A DNA stretch of 64,000 bases from assembly GCA_018069465.1 (NCBI GenBank), contig JAGPUW010000025.1:496001-560000 (forward strand), given 5' to 3'. The stretch is from Gammaproteobacteria bacterium (GTDB lineage Bacteria > Pseudomonadota > Gammaproteobacteria > Pseudomonadales > Porticoccaceae). This document shows, piece by piece, positions 1 to 8,298 of the stretch. The notes below the pieces were generated by a model. It ran no database searches. It saw nothing but the letters and a program-made list of their open reading frames with translations, and was not told the origin of the DNA. Both the position numbers and the translations under genes were made by a program. Numbering within the stretch: position 1 is the first letter of the stretch; every line of letters starts with the position of its first letter.

Positions 1-915
1 ATTCTCTGCTGTGCAAGAACCATAGAATCGTCAGCCGGGCAACTACTGGGCATTTTACTGATGTACGCCACCCAGCCACACCAAAGAGATAGTGGCTGCG
101 CATTGCTAACCAGTGAGCTGGCCCGCTTTGCAGCCATTGCCCTTGAGCAAAAACAGACCCTGTGGTCTTTGATGGAAGCAAAAGAAGAAGCCGATAAAGC
201 CAGTCAGGCAAAATCCCAGTTTTTGTCGCGCATCAGCCATGATTTGCGCACGCCCTTAACCGCCATCATGGGCTTTGGGCAATTATTGAACATGGACAAA
301 AGTTCACCATTGAGTCAGCGTCAGTATGACAGCGTCGCTGAAATCAATATGGCCAGCGAACATCTGCTGGAGCTGATCGACGAAATACTCAACCTCACGC
401 AAATTGAGAGTGGACACATTGAACTGCAGTTGGAAGCCATTAACACCTGTGAACTGGTGGCCGAATGCCAAGCGCTTATCTCACCCCTGGCAGCAGAACG
501 CGACATTAGCTTCACCACAGCTCATACGCACAACGAGCAGCTACCCGGCCACCCCTCTTTCGTTGAGGCAGACCGCAAGCGCCTCAAACAAGTCTTGCTT
601 AATCTGCTCAGTAACGCCGTCAAATATAACCGCCACGGTGGCAGTATCAGTATTCGCTGTGAACCTGCTGACAGGAACCTGCGCATTCTTGTCACTGACA
701 CCGGCGAAGGCTTAACTGAGGAACAGCAAGAGCATTTATTTTCGGCATTTGAACGGCTCGGTGCAGAACACTCCGCTATCAAAGGCAGCGGTATTGGACT
801 GGTCATTGCCAAAGGTCTGGTCGAAAACATGGCCGGGAGCATCGGTGTTGAGAGCGAGCCCGGCAAGGGCTCTACCTTCTGGATAGAGCTGCCAAAAGCA
901 CTTGAAAGCCCGTGA
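1..915 (+). CDS. Sensor histidine kinase, 3' part (GAF-HisKA-HATPase)
   Basis: The reading frame is open from the first base of the window, so the true start lies upstream; the ATG at 61 falls inside a domain and is not the start. The first 45 or so codons look like the end of a GAF domain (GQLLGILLMYA, then LARFAAIALEQ). A HisKA dimerisation domain follows with the phospho-acceptor box SHDLRTPLTAIMGF. The HATPase_c domain then shows the N box (LLNLLSNAVKYN), G1 box (DTGEGL) and G2 box (GSGIGLVIAKGL), ending in GSTFWIELP. It would autophosphorylate on His and pass phosphate to a response regulator. The HD-GYP regulator 156 bases downstream on the same strand is the obvious candidate partner, although this is inferred from position only. 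Confidence 0.9.
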   Translation: MLCCARTIESSAGQLLGILLMYATQPHQRDSGCALLTSELARFAAIALEQKQTLWSLMEAKEEADKASQAKSQFLSRISHDLRTPLTAIMGFGQLLNMDKSSPLSQRQYDSVAEINMASEHLLELIDEILNLTQIESGHIELQLEAINTCELVAECQALISPLAAERDISFTTAHTHNEQLPGHPSFVEADRKRLKQVLLNLLSNAVKYNRHGGSISIRCEPADRNLRILVTDTGEGLTEEQQEHLFSAFERLGAEHSAIKGSGIGLVIAKGLVENMAGSIGVESEPGKGSTFWIELPKALESP

Positions 916-1071
916 CATAAGGACGATGCCGCTTCAATAGCGGCGCGCTGTTAACGGCGCCAGTTGAAGGCAGCAGTTAGCGGAACCAGCTAACAAAACA
1001 AGGCTAAACAACAACTCGCTTTGCCGAAAAAATACTAGAATGTCATCAAATCTATAAGACCCAGAACAGCG

Positions 1072-2151
1072 ATGGAATCAAACAATACAAGCTTAATCGA
1101 CCTGAAATCAATGAACATTCTGATTGTTGATGACGAGGCGGCGAATGTCAGGCTACTCGAGACGCTGCTCGGCGTATCCGATTATAAAAATTTAGTTTCC
1201 ACACAAGATCCGCGGGATGTCATTGAGCTGTGTAAAAGCAGGGCTATCGACCTCGTATTGCTCGATATTAATATGCCCCATATGAATGGCTATGAAGTGA
1301 TGGAGCAACTTCAAACCCTCGGTGAAGACAAACCCGTCGTACTGGTCTTGAGCGCCCAAACAGATCGCAATTATCGCCATCAAGCCCTCGACAGTCTCGC
1401 CCTTGACTATGTTGTCAAACCTTTCGACACCCAGGAGCTACTTTCACGCATCCGCAATTTGCTCGAGGTGCGCCGTGCGCAAACCTATATGCGCCACCAA
1501 AACCAGCTACTTGAGCGGGAGGTTCACAAGCGCACCCAGGAGCTTGTTGATTCACGCCTGGAGGTGGTGCGCCGCCTTGGCCGAGCTGCCGAATACCGTG
1601 ACAATGAAACCGGGCTACATATTATTCGCATGAGTAAAATTGCCGCGCTCATCGCCAAAGCTAGCGGTATGAACGATGCGCAATGTGAACTGTTATTAAA
1701 TGCAGCGCCGATGCACGATATCGGCAAGATAGGCATCCCCGACCATATTCTGCAAAAACCCGGCAAACTGACTGCTGATGAATGGAAAATCATGCAAACC
1801 CACTCAAAAATCGGTGCCGATATACTGCAGGGCGACGAGTCAGTATTACTGCTCAATGCCAGAGAAATTTGCCTGTCCCATCACGAAAAGTGGGATGGCA
1901 GCGGCTACCCCAATGGGCTGGAAGCCGAAGCTATTCCCCTGATGGCTCGCATTACCGCACTGGCCGATGTTTTTGACGCCCTCACCTCGGTGCGCCCCTA
2001 CAAAAAAGCCTGGGAACTGGCCGATGCCTTAAGCCTGATTAGCAGCGAGAGCGGCAAACACTTTGACCCCAAGTTAACCGGGCACTTTATGTCGGTAGTG
2101 CCGGAAATTATCGATGTTATGGGCCAGTATCCCGAACCAACAATCAGCTGA
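1072..2151 (+). CDS. Response regulator with HD-GYP cyclic-di-GMP phosphodiesterase domain
   Basis: The 359-residue protein has an N-terminal receiver domain (residues 15-130) with acidic pocket VDDE, phospho-acceptor Asp65 in LLDINMP and the conserved KPF near 117. A short coiled linker follows (about 135-165), then an HD-GYP domain. The two diagnostic motifs are intact: HDIGKIGIPD at 215-224 and HHEKWDGSGYP at 270-280. The family hydrolyses cyclic di-GMP to pGpG or GMP, and this receiver-HD-GYP layout is that of RpfG-like regulators. It follows the histidine kinase gene, which suggests a two-component pathway lowering cyclic di-GMP. That would fit an organism with a large exopolysaccharide locus, but no direct link to that locus is visible. 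Confidence 0.93.
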   Translation: MESNNTSLIDLKSMNILIVDDEAANVRLLETLLGVSDYKNLVSTQDPRDVIELCKSRAIDLVLLDINMPHMNGYEVMEQLQTLGEDKPVVLVLSAQTDRNYRHQALDSLALDYVVKPFDTQELLSRIRNLLEVRRAQTYMRHQNQLLEREVHKRTQELVDSRLEVVRRLGRAAEYRDNETGLHIIRMSKIAALIAKASGMNDAQCELLLNAAPMHDIGKIGIPDHILQKPGKLTADEWKIMQTHSKIGADILQGDESVLLLNAREICLSHHEKWDGSGYPNGLEAEAIPLMARITALADVFDALTSVRPYKKAWELADALSLISSESGKHFDPKLTGHFMSVVPEIIDVMGQYPEPTIS

Positions 2152-2199
2152 TCCAGCCCTGTTTAAACAAGTCAGCGCAACACATCACTCGAGCCTTTA

Positions 2200-3774
2200 T
2201 CACTTTTTCTTCATCAGCGGCGACAGACCATCATTGACAGGGGCCTTGCCTTGCCCGGCGCCCGCCCCATCACCTTGTGATTTACGCTTGCCCTTATTTT
2301 TTGTATTGCGATGTCGGCTAGCGCTCTTGTCCTGCACTTTAACTTTTTTCTTTTTCCCCGCCGCCTTGCCATTGGATTTGAGTTTTTTCGGGCCGCTAAA
2401 TTTTGCCTTTAAACTCTTTACCGTGCGCCGTTCGAAAGCCGACTCGGTATAGCGCTCAATGGCAGCCATTAGATTCCAGTCATTGGCACTGACAAAAGAA
2501 ATCGCCAAACCCTGCCGACCCGCTCTACCCGTGCGGCCAATGCGATGAATATAATCATCGACACTCCGGGGGAAATCAAAGTTAACCACCGTATCGATAT
2601 CTTTAACATCCAAACCCCGCGCCGCCACATCACTGGCCACTAGAACGTTAATTTTTCCCTCCGCAAACTGGCTGACCATAAAGTTGCGCTCTTCCTGGCT
2701 CAACTCGCCGTGCAGCACACCGGCACGAAATTTGTGGTAGCGCAGTAAGGCGCTCAATTGATCGGCAGTGACACGTTTATTGGTAAAAACCAGTACTTTT
2801 CGCCCTTGTCCCGCCACAGGACTGATAGCCAAAGGCTCACGCCGTTCAGCATCTTCCGCCTCGGGGTCGACTTGCCGCGGCCTTACCTTCACCGTAGCCT
2901 GCCCCCCCCAGGGCGACTTCTCCGGGCTTTCTTTAACGGGCGCATCAGTTTCAGCATCGACAGTTTCAGCATCGACAGTTTCGGCATCGACAGTTTTAGC
3001 CTGCGCAACGGTGCTTTTACCCTGCCCCCCGTCAATACCGGCATTGGTTTTAAGCAGGTGAACCAGCAGCTTTTCTTTATGGCTTTTATCGTCGCTCAAG
3101 ATCACCTGCTGGTGAATATGCACATGGCGGCTGCGCTCACTGCCCACGGTTATCTGTGTCGCATCGTTAAGAATTTCACCAGCGATACGCGTCACACCAC
3201 TGTGTCGCAGAGTTGCCGAGAGCAGCAAGGTTTGCCGCTCGGGCGCACAGGCCTCGACGATGCTCAGCACATCAGCGCGAAAACCCATATCGAGCATATG
3301 GTCAGCTTCGTCAATCACTAAGGTTTGCAGGGCATTTAAATCGACGCTGCCAATCTTGATCAACTCCACCAGGCGCCCCGGTGTGGCGATAATAAATTCG
3401 GGGTTTTTGCGCAGAATAGATTTTTGATATCTAAAATCGCTGCCGCCGATGATAACCCCCGCGCCCAAACCGGTATTTTTACCCAGCGGGGCAAAGTGCT
3501 TTTCAACCTGCCGGGCAAGCTCTCGTGTCGGCACCAGGATCAGCACCAAAGTGCCGGCATCAGCCATCTGCTCAGCTGCCAAAATTCGCTGCACACAGGG
3601 GATGAGATAGGCCAGGGTTTTACCACTGCCGGTTTTCGCACTTACCAGCAGGTCTTGTCCGGAAAGCGCCTGTGGAATCACTTGCGCCTGTACGTCGGTC
3701 GGCGCAGTTAATTTAAGAGCCGCTAAAGCCCTCTGCAAACCATGATGCAGAGCCAGGTCTTCTAACATATCCAT
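2200..3774 (-). CDS. DEAD-box ATP-dependent RNA helicase
   Basis: All core superfamily 2 motifs are present: Q motif around residues 22-29, Walker A AKTGSGKT (46-53), PTRELA, TPGRL, DEAD (155-158) and SAT (186-188). In the second RecA domain are VLVFTNKR, VASDVAARGLD and HRIGRTGR. Between the two RecA lobes lies an insert of about 65 residues, low in complexity, containing a threefold VDAET repeat. The C-terminus is a long Lys/Arg-rich tail of the kind that helps RNA binding in RhlE/SrmB-like helicases. The likely role is RNA remodelling in ribosome assembly or mRNA turnover. The gene faces the HD-GYP gene tail to tail. The exact subfamily cannot be fixed from the sequence alone. Confidence 0.95.
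   Translation of the reverse strand: MDMLEDLALHHGLQRALAALKLTAPTDVQAQVIPQALSGQDLLVSAKTGSGKTLAYLIPCVQRILAAEQMADAGTLVLILVPTRELARQVEKHFAPLGKNTGLGAGVIIGGSDFRYQKSILRKNPEFIIATPGRLVELIKIGSVDLNALQTLVIDEADHMLDMGFRADVLSIVEACAPERQTLLLSATLRHSGVTRIAGEILNDATQITVGSERSRHVHIHQQVILSDDKSHKEKLLVHLLKTNAGIDGGQGKSTVAQAKTVDAETVDAETVDAETDAPVKESPEKSPWGGQATVKVRPRQVDPEAEDAERREPLAISPVAGQGRKVLVFTNKRVTADQLSALLRYHKFRAGVLHGELSQEERNFMVSQFAEGKINVLVASDVAARGLDVKDIDTVVNFDFPRSVDDYIHRIGRTGRAGRQGLAISFVSANDWNLMAAIERYTESAFERRTVKSLKAKFSGPKKLKSNGKAAGKKKKVKVQDKSASRHRNTKNKGKRKSQGDGAGAGQGKAPVNDGLSPLMKKK
2946..3005 (-). repeat. 15-base tandem repeat inside the helicase gene
   Basis: Three copies of a 15-base unit (cagtttcagcatcga on the plus strand, one copy with a single change) are followed by a degenerate fourth. 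They encode the VDAET repeats in the inter-lobe insert. The unit is a multiple of three, so copy-number change would alter linker length without shifting frame. Confidence 0.9.
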
Positions 3775-3840
3775 TTACCTTAAAAAAGTACCTTGAAAAA
3801 AAACACCTTGAAAAACGTTTAGAAAAACGTTTAGAAAAAA

Positions 3841-4404
3841 CTACGAATCAATTTTCGCTAACAGCGACTGCCAGAAAGCGGCACCCTTAGCGCGCGCCAA
3901 CTGTTTGTTGCGCTCGGGAATTTGCTCAACATTGGGGTCGCTGACGATAGCCCGTGCAATACTGCTTTCACGCAGCAGATGAAGCAAGGGCAGCGGCGAG
4001 CGATTGCTGTAATTAGAGGCATCGTCCACAGCCTCGTCGGCGAACACATAGTCGGGGTGAAAGCTCGCCAACTGATAAACGCCCTCGTAACCACCATCCT
4101 CCAGCGCCTGTTGAGCTTCATCCAGCAATGCCAGATAGTCATAAAAGTCACGCCAGCCATCGGCGAATATCAACAGCGTGGTTTCGATCTCCTCGTGTTC
4201 ATCGAGAAAGCGCAGTTCATCGAGCACAGTAGCAATTGCACGCTTGCTTTTACGGCCGTCAAAGACCTGATAACGCACCCGCCCCGCATCAAATTCACGC
4301 TTTGCAAAGGGGCAAAAGTTATGGCCGATGACCACCTCCTGCAGCCATTGGCGCACCCTGGCAATGGCTGTGGCGTGCTCTAGCGTCTGTACCTCATTAT
4401 CCAC
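3841..4404 (-). CDS. DUF1415 family protein
   Basis: The 187-residue protein matches the DUF1415 pattern. It has an N-terminal helix ending in GHNFCPFAKRE, a central strand region with LLIFADGW, and the conserved block YQLASFHPDY followed by NYSNRSPLPLLHLLRE. The conserved His, Cys, Asp and Asn residues look like an active or metal site, but no reaction is established for the family as far as I know. It is probably cytoplasmic, with no signal peptide or membrane segment. It lies 66 bases after the helicase start on the same strand; that spacer holds short A-rich direct repeats (gaaaaacgttta twice, 3810-3833). Confidence 0.88.
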   Translation of the reverse strand: MDNEVQTLEHATAIARVRQWLQEVVIGHNFCPFAKREFDAGRVRYQVFDGRKSKRAIATVLDELRFLDEHEEIETTLLIFADGWRDFYDYLALLDEAQQALEDGGYEGVYQLASFHPDYVFADEAVDDASNYSNRSPLPLLHLLRESSIARAIVSDPNVEQIPERNKQLARAKGAAFWQSLLAKIDS

Positions 4405-4511
4405 GTCTTGGCCCGAGATGATTGCTGGCGCGTATTTTAACTGATTACACGCACCGCAACCGCCTGCCTATGCAAAAAGCGACTACATCGGTGGAAGATA
4501 TAAGATGCTGC

Positions 4512-5693
4512 CTAGGCAATCGCTCCCGCCTTGCGCAAGCTAGCCAGTTCCTGGGCACTACAACCTACCGAGCCCAAGAGCTCGTCAGTATGCTCACCCA
4601 GCGCCGGTGATGGCAGGCGAACACCCGCGGGTTCATCGTTAAACACCGCCGGCGGACGTGCCTGGCGCATGCGCCCACCACGGGGATGATCGAATTCAAT
4701 AATAGAGCCCGAGTGGGCGACGCGTGGATCATCCAGCACTTCATCGAAAGTATTAATCGCACCACAGGGCACCCCCGCAGCTTCCATCCGCGCCACCAGA
4801 TCAGCGCTAGTAATACTGACCGCTTTTTTCTCGATCTCACTGAGCATCAAGCCGTAATTGGTAAAACGCTCCATCAAGGTATTGAAACGCGCATCCTCCA
4901 ACAGCTCTGGCATATCGAGGACCTCACAGGCGGCTTTAAACTCAACATCACCGACGATAATGGTGGTGATATAACTATCGGCGGTTTTCACCACACGATA
5001 AAACTCAGAGATCAGCGGCTTTGGCTCGAAGCCTTCATCACCCACAAAACTGTGGTTCCAGTACACGTCGGCCCACAAAAATGCCAGGTTGGCATCGAGC
5101 ATGGAAATATCAATTTTATGTCCGCTCACTGTGCCCCGCTCACGGGCAAACAGCCCTGCTGATATGGCTTGAGCTGCGGTGTAAGCGGCAATCTTGTCAC
5201 TGGCAATAGTCTTCACCAGTTCGGGCGGGCCGTCCACGCCCTGAGCGGAGGCGAAGCCCGAAGCACCCTGAATAATAGGGTCATAAACGCGCAAACCGGC
5301 AGCGGGGCCATCGGGGCCGAAACCTGAAATCGACAAGTAAATAAGCTCGGGATTAATCCTGTGCAGCTCGTCAAAGCCGTAGCCCGAGCGCTCCAGTGCA
5401 CCGGGGCGAGAATTCTGCACAAAGACATCAGCCGTCTTAATCAAATCGTAGATAAAGGGCCTGACCCCCTCGTCCTTTAAATCGACGGCGATGGAACGCT
5501 TGTTGCGATTCATATAACCGTTGTAGCCGCTCACACCGCCACGCACGCCACCGACATGGCGCGATGGGTCGCCCACCTCGATTGTTTCAAGTCGGATAAC
5601 ATCGGCACCCTGATCGGCCAGCAGGCCCGTCGCCAGTGGCCCGGAGGCATTTGTTGTCACTTCAATAATTCGCACGCCTTGTAACGGTTGCAT
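4512..5693 (-). CDS. CaiB/BaiF (family III) CoA transferase
   Basis: The 393-residue length is normal for the family. The N-terminus MQPLQGVRIIEVTTNASGP is the typical opening, followed by GADVIRLE, NRNKRSIAVDLK and FVQNSRPGALER. The proposed catalytic Asp is Asp138 in RVYDPIIQGASG, matching the Asp that forms acyl-enzyme anhydride intermediates in formyl-CoA transferase. These enzymes move CoA between organic acids or activate substrates for beta-oxidation or racemisation. The substrate cannot be told. The gene stands alone between the DUF1415 gene and the selenium island, both on the same strand, with clear gaps on both sides, so it may be its own transcript. Confidence 0.93.
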   Translation of the reverse strand: MQPLQGVRIIEVTTNASGPLATGLLADQGADVIRLETIEVGDPSRHVGGVRGGVSGYNGYMNRNKRSIAVDLKDEGVRPFIYDLIKTADVFVQNSRPGALERSGYGFDELHRINPELIYLSISGFGPDGPAAGLRVYDPIIQGASGFASAQGVDGPPELVKTIASDKIAAYTAAQAISAGLFARERGTVSGHKIDISMLDANLAFLWADVYWNHSFVGDEGFEPKPLISEFYRVVKTADSYITTIIVGDVEFKAACEVLDMPELLEDARFNTLMERFTNYGLMLSEIEKKAVSITSADLVARMEAAGVPCGAINTFDEVLDDPRVAHSGSIIEFDHPRGGRMRQARPPAVFNDEPAGVRLPSPALGEHTDELLGSVGCSAQELASLRKAGAIA

Positions 5694-6000
5694 ATCGGCT
5701 CCCCTTGTTAGTATTTTTTTACCAATGCCCGTGTCACGACAATGGCTGGATTAATTGTTGAGTGGCTTATTCAACCTCCTGCGCCAACAATATGCAACGC
5801 CTATGTGCAACGTCTATATACAGCTGGTGCGGAAGGAGTATTGGCTCGGGGCCTTATTTATTTTAGTGACAAAATTAAATGATTCGAGATACTTTTCACG
5901 CACAGACTTCTGCAGGCTTAGAGCGGTGGGCCATGAATATATTTTAATCGCCCACCAAAACACAGCCAATTAAGCGACTGTAAAAAATGGCAACAATCTA
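5694..6000. other. Intergenic, no gene recognised
   Basis: About 300 bases between the CoA transferase start and the end of the SelD fusion gene. A 72-codon frame beginning with TTG at 5755 (plus strand) has no homology I recognise and no convincing ribosome binding site, so it is not called. The region presumably holds the promoter of the CoA transferase gene. Confidence 0.5.
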
Positions 6001-8298
6001 TTATTCGCGTAGCAACACGCTAGCTTTTTCAGCACTCATATCCGCCCTCGCCACTATCTGACCAATAACACAGGCCTGTTGATAACCCTCTGTATGCAGG
6101 GCTTGCAGGCAGCCGTCAACTTCATGATCAGCGACACTGGCCAGCAGGCCACCGGATGTTTGCGGATCAAATAACAGGGGATAAACCGGGTGGCCGCTCC
6201 AGGCTTCAAGATCATTAATAGCGTGTCGAGAGTGACTATTTTGCGGCTGCAAACTACTACTTATGCCCTGTGAAAAACAATCCAGCGCGCCATCGAGCGA
6301 TGGCAAATGACCGAGAGAAATACTCGCCCCATGTCCCGAAGGTTTGAGCATTTCTAGCAAATGCCCCAATAAACCAAAGCCGGTAATATCAGTACAGGCA
6401 CTGGCTTGGTGACGGTAAAATATTTCGCCCGCCCGCCGATTCGATAGCTGCATAGCCGCAATTGCCCCGCTAATCCATTGCCCCTTAGCCGCCAATTGCG
6501 CATGGGCCGCAAACAGCGTACCGGTGCCCAGAGGCTGGGTAAGAATCAGCTGATGGCCAATTAAAGGCAGGGTTTTTTGTAATAGCTGGTCTTTTTTACA
6601 GGTGCCATTAACGGAGAAACCCAGGCTCAGCTCGGCACCCTCGCTGGTATGACCACCAATTAAGGCACAGTTATTTTCGTTGAGCACAGCCACTGCGCCA
6701 CTCATTATTTGCAATAAATCCCGCTCGACAATCGCCTCTGCCCCGTAGGGTAGTGTGGCAATGGCCAGAGCACTGTGGGGGCGAGCGTTCATGGCGAATA
6801 AATCACTGAGCGCATGCTGGGCGGAAATTTGACCGAGCACGTAGTGATCGTCCAACAGGGCGCGAAAAACATCAACACTCTGTAACAATAACTGCCCGGC
6901 GGGGATTTCTATGGCGCTGGCGTCATCCGGGCTGTTCAAACCCAACACCACCCCGTCGTGGTTGATCGGAGTGATACGCTGCATCACCCGATTGAGTAGC
7001 GATGCGCCAACTTTGGCCCCACAACCACCGCAGCGCATCGCTGCACTGGTGCCTGTGGCAGCGCTAATATCCGCTGGCGATTCACCGCTAATGGCTGCAG
7101 CCACAGGTGCAGTAGCAGCACCGTCATCGGCCATCGACAAACCACTGAACATCGCCATAAAGCGGCGGTCAATCCTGTCTTTCAGTCGCCACACCCACTT
7201 GCCACTAAAGCTGGGCATAGCGCCGGGTTTGCAAGCCATGGCATATTGATCACCACAGGCCAATAAACTTAGAAAGGTTTTTTGTGGGCGAAAACGCTGC
7301 AGCGGCTGAGCAAGCAATGCCTTGCGGAGATTATTAAACAGTACCGGGCCCTGGCGTACGGCAAAGACACCCGCTCGCGGCCGGGAGAAATTTTCCTGCT
7401 GAGCAATATCGCCAGCGGCAAAAACAAAGTTGTGGCTGGTCGACTGTAAATACTGATTAACACTAATAAAACCCTGTTTATCAAGATCCAGTCCGGTCGC
7501 CTTTAACCAGGGTGAAGCGCTGGCATTGGTACACCAGAACAGACAATTAAAAGGAATATTTTTATTATTTTCGCCTTGCAGTGTATTGGCGCTAACACGG
7601 GCAATGCGAGTATTGGCAATGACTTCAATCTGATGAGTGTCACACAATGCCGCAACTTTTCGCTGTAGTCGTGGCGGGTAATTTTCAGGCAGGCCCTCCC
7701 CTTGCTGAATTAAACAGAACTGCAAAGGCCGCTTTATCTCCGAGTCACGACTCAGCGCATAGTGCATGGCCAGGATCAACTCAACGCCCGCCGCACCGCC
7801 ACCAACGATAGCAATGCGATAGGCTGCGCCCGTGTCTAAGCCAGTGTCTTCACTGCGCAAATAGTGTTTTAACGCTTGCCAGCGCGGATAAAACGCAGCA
7901 ATAGGTTTAACCGCAGTGGCAAATTCTGCAGCACCGGGGATACGTAAGTCGGGGCTAATACCGCTGTTAATCGACAGCAGATCAAAACCCAGGGGTGTTC
8001 TATCGGCAAAGAGAACTTCTTTTGTCGATGGATCAATACCCGTAACCGCCGCTTGTATAAAACGCGCATTGGCATAACGGCACAAGCGCGGCAGATCAAT
8101 ATGGGTTTCTTCCAAACCGTAATGCCCGGCAATCAGGCCCGGCAGCATGCCCGAATAAGGTGTTAGCACTTGCGGTGAAATCAGTGTTAAACGCACACCC
8201 GGCAGGGGCTTCATGGCCCACATTTTTAACACCAGGGCATGACTGTGCCCACCGCCAATAAGAATAAGATCTTTATAGAGGGGTGCGGCTGTGAGCAT
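6001..8298 (-). CDS. selD: Pyridine nucleotide-disulfide oxidoreductase / selenide, water dikinase SelD fusion
   Basis: This 765-residue protein is two enzymes in one. Residues 1 to about 400 are an FAD/NAD(P) oxidoreductase like NADH dehydrogenase II, with dinucleotide-binding motifs LIGGGHSHA (13-21) and IVGGGAAGVE (164-173) and an FAD-side FAAGDIA near 293-299. From about 421 to the end is SelD, opening with MRCGGCGAKVG where Cys423 and Cys426 lie in the catalytic loop. It continues with SVDVFRAL, ALSDLFAMNA, GGHTSEGAE, TDITGFGLLGH and LFDPQTSGGLL. SelD makes selenophosphate from selenide and ATP. The fused oxidoreductase may reduce selenium to selenide, an inference. The active-site position is Cys, not a selenocysteine TGA. 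The start overlaps the permease stop by one base (TAATG), so the genes are co-transcribed. Confidence 0.95.
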   Translation of the reverse strand: MLTAAPLYKDLILIGGGHSHALVLKMWAMKPLPGVRLTLISPQVLTPYSGMLPGLIAGHYGLEETHIDLPRLCRYANARFIQAAVTGIDPSTKEVLFADRTPLGFDLLSINSGISPDLRIPGAAEFATAVKPIAAFYPRWQALKHYLRSEDTGLDTGAAYRIAIVGGGAAGVELILAMHYALSRDSEIKRPLQFCLIQQGEGLPENYPPRLQRKVAALCDTHQIEVIANTRIARVSANTLQGENNKNIPFNCLFWCTNASASPWLKATGLDLDKQGFISVNQYLQSTSHNFVFAAGDIAQQENFSRPRAGVFAVRQGPVLFNNLRKALLAQPLQRFRPQKTFLSLLACGDQYAMACKPGAMPSFSGKWVWRLKDRIDRRFMAMFSGLSMADDGAATAPVAAAISGESPADISAATGTSAAMRCGGCGAKVGASLLNRVMQRITPINHDGVVLGLNSPDDASAIEIPAGQLLLQSVDVFRALLDDHYVLGQISAQHALSDLFAMNARPHSALAIATLPYGAEAIVERDLLQIMSGAVAVLNENNCALIGGHTSEGAELSLGFSVNGTCKKDQLLQKTLPLIGHQLILTQPLGTGTLFAAHAQLAAKGQWISGAIAAMQLSNRRAGEIFYRHQASACTDITGFGLLGHLLEMLKPSGHGASISLGHLPSLDGALDCFSQGISSSLQPQNSHSRHAINDLEAWSGHPVYPLLFDPQTSGGLLASVADHEVDGCLQALHTEGYQQACVIGQIVARADMSAEKASVLLRE

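Noticed and set aside
2946-3005. CRISPR-like repeats
   Set aside because: The units are 15 bases with no spacers and code for an in-frame peptide repeat.
5755-5973. 72-codon plus-strand frame in the gap before the SelD fusion
   Set aside because: It begins with TTG, has no clear ribosome binding site, and its sequence resembles no family I know.
6001-8298. Selenocysteine in SelD
   Set aside because: The active-site loop reads with Cys codons (CGGCG) and there is no in-frame TGA.
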